A stretch of 64,000 nt of DNA from Devosia sp. Root413D1 (GTDB taxonomy: Bacteria > Pseudomonadota > Alphaproteobacteria > Rhizobiales > Devosiaceae): the NCBI RefSeq assembly GCF_001425235.1, contig NZ_LMEA01000009.1, forward strand, positions 418,327 through 482,326. Direction: 5' to 3'. Shown here one piece after another: positions 63,094-64,000 of this stretch (the stretch's first letter is position 1; each line of letters opens with the position of its first letter). The position numbers and the translations under genes are program-made. Below the pieces are notes generated by a model. That model did no database searches. It was not told the origin of the DNA and worked only from the letters and a program-made list of their open reading frames with translations.

Positions 63094-64000
63094 ATGTACG
63101 ACGTCATCATCATCGGCGGCGGCTTTGCCGGCCTTGCTGCCGCAACCCAACTCGGCCGTGCCCGTCGCAAGGTGCTGGTGCTCGATACCGGCAAGCCGCG
63201 CAATCGCTTCGCCGAACACTCGCATGGCTTCCTGAGCCGCGATGGCGCCGTGCCGGGCGAGCTGCTCGCCGAGGCTCGCCGTCAGCTCGAAATCTACGGC
63301 ACCGTCGAGCTCCGCAACGCCGAGGCCATTGCGGCGTCGGGTGCGCTCGACGGCTTCAGCATCGAACTCGCCTCACACCAGCAGCTCGCCGCCCGCCGGC
63401 TGATCATCGCCCACGGCGTCACCGACGATACCAGCGGCATTCCCGGTATGGCCGAATGCTGGGGCAAGACGGTGCTGCATTGCCCCTATTGCCACGGCTT
63501 CGAGGTCGCCGATCGTCGCCTCGGCCTGATGCTGCGCGACGGCGATATCCTCGACCGCGCTCGCTTCTTTCAGGAGTGGACCAGCGACCTGACGCTGTTT
63601 GCCAATGGCGGCCCGGTCGATCCGATCGTCCGCGCGGCGCTCGCCGATATGCGGGTGAAGCTGGTCGAGGCGGCGCTGGTGCGCTTCGATCACCGGGATG
63701 GCGTGCTGCAATCGGTGGTGACCACCGCCGGATCGACGCCGCTCGACGCCATCTTCGTCCATGCGCCGATCCAGCTCGCCAGCAACCTCGGCCTCCAGCT
63801 CGGCTGCGAAACCAAGGCCGGAATGGCCGGCGATTTCTTCCTCGTCGATCACCTGCAGCAGACCAGCATTCCCGGCGTCTATGCCGCGGGCGATGCGGCG
63901 CGGCCGATGCACAATATCAGCTTCGCGGTCGCCGACGGGGCAGGGGCGGGCGTCTTCGCCCACCAGTCGCTGGTGGCTACTTCAGCGGCCCGCGGAAAAT
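63094..64000 (+). CDS. Thioredoxin-reductase-like FAD oxidoreductase, 3' end beyond window
   Basis: At least 302 residues, open to the edge of the window. FAD site VIIIGGGFAGLAAATQLGRA (about 4-23), redox-active CPYCHGFE (C130, C133) and GVYAAGDAARPMHNISFAVADG near the end. The NADPH domain between (RRLGLMLRDGDILDRARFF) lacks the usual GxGxxA loop, as in many TrxR-like paralogues that use other electron routes. The gene follows the COG0523 gene by 68 bases and may be part of the zinc operon. Confidence 0.87.
   Translation, partial: MYDVIIIGGGFAGLAAATQLGRARRKVLVLDTGKPRNRFAEHSHGFLSRDGAVPGELLAEARRQLEIYGTVELRNAEAIAASGALDGFSIELASHQQLAARRLIIAHGVTDDTSGIPGMAECWGKTVLHCPYCHGFEVADRRLGLMLRDGDILDRARFFQEWTSDLTLFANGGPVDPIVRAALADMRVKLVEAALVRFDHRDGVLQSVVTTAGSTPLDAIFVHAPIQLASNLGLQLGCETKAGMAGDFFLVDHLQQTSIPGVYAAGDAARPMHNISFAVADGAGAGVFAHQSLVATSAARGK

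Overview
The window is high-GC, gene-dense DNA from an alphaproteobacterium, most likely a Hyphomicrobiales soil or plant-associated heterotroph close to Devosia. This is inferred from the gene families (RutR, PreT/PreA, DUF1045, Zur/ZnuABC with AztD, several GGDEF/EAL proteins) and from the GC-rich intergenic palindromes. I could not run any search, so the genus is a guess. I see no rRNA, tRNA, CRISPR array, transposase or phage gene. It reads as ordinary chromosome organised in catabolic and transport operons.

Layout: 1-2.1 kb, CoA-transferase plus CitE-like lyase. 2.3-6.6 kb, a PAS-GGDEF-EAL protein, then an AraC regulator divergent from a GH4 alpha-galactosidase. 6.8-9.1 kb, a FliK-like protein and a FlhB-C-terminal-like protein. 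9.2-14.7 kb, a D-threonine aldolase-like enzyme, a GH20 hexosaminidase, an acetyltransferase and a second GGDEF-EAL protein. 15-17 kb, a Tat-exported PhoX behind three phased Pho-box heptamers. 17.2-28.2 kb, a ten-gene minus-strand pyrimidine operon with divergent rutR. 28.2-32.8 kb, a TupA-like ATP-grasp, a DMT exporter, DoxX, AhpD and Rrf2, and a membrane GGDEF protein. 33.2-35.9 kb, preT-preA. 36.3-41 kb, RlpA, membrane and small proteins, and a DUF1045-phnM-phnN set without C-P lyase. 41.3-49.4 kb, glycerate kinase, sugar dehydrogenase, cupin, SDR and small redox genes with a TetR regulator. 49.7-54.9 kb, a five-gene peptide-type ABC transporter. 55-57.3 kb, a CHASE4-type protein with degenerate GGDEF and intact EAL. 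57.3-64 kb, a zinc homeostasis locus.

The clearest system is reductive pyrimidine degradation. PreT/PreA reduces uracil or thymine, dihydropyrimidinase opens the ring, and the M20 amidohydrolase releases beta-alanine or beta-aminoisobutyrate. The class III aminotransferase makes the semialdehyde, and MmsA makes the CoA thioester. A NitT/TauT-type ABC transporter in the same operon probably imports the substrate. RutR-type operators (TTGACCA-N2-TGGTCAA) stand before preT and in the rutR/aminotransferase divergent region. A third equally good match stands before the peptide-type ABC operon. Two small uncharacterised ORFs of visibly lower GC are embedded in the pyrimidine operon.

The second coherent system is zinc supply. 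znuC-znuB-zur and znuA-aztD-COG0523 diverge from a region with two Zur-like palindromes. Other notable non-coding structure includes at least seven copies of a GC-rich paired palindrome, a separate GCGCTTTC...GAAAGCGC palindrome with one copy inside a predicted reading frame, tandem TetR-type palindromes upstream of mmsA, and a perfect 11-bp inverted repeat upstream of the Rrf2 gene.
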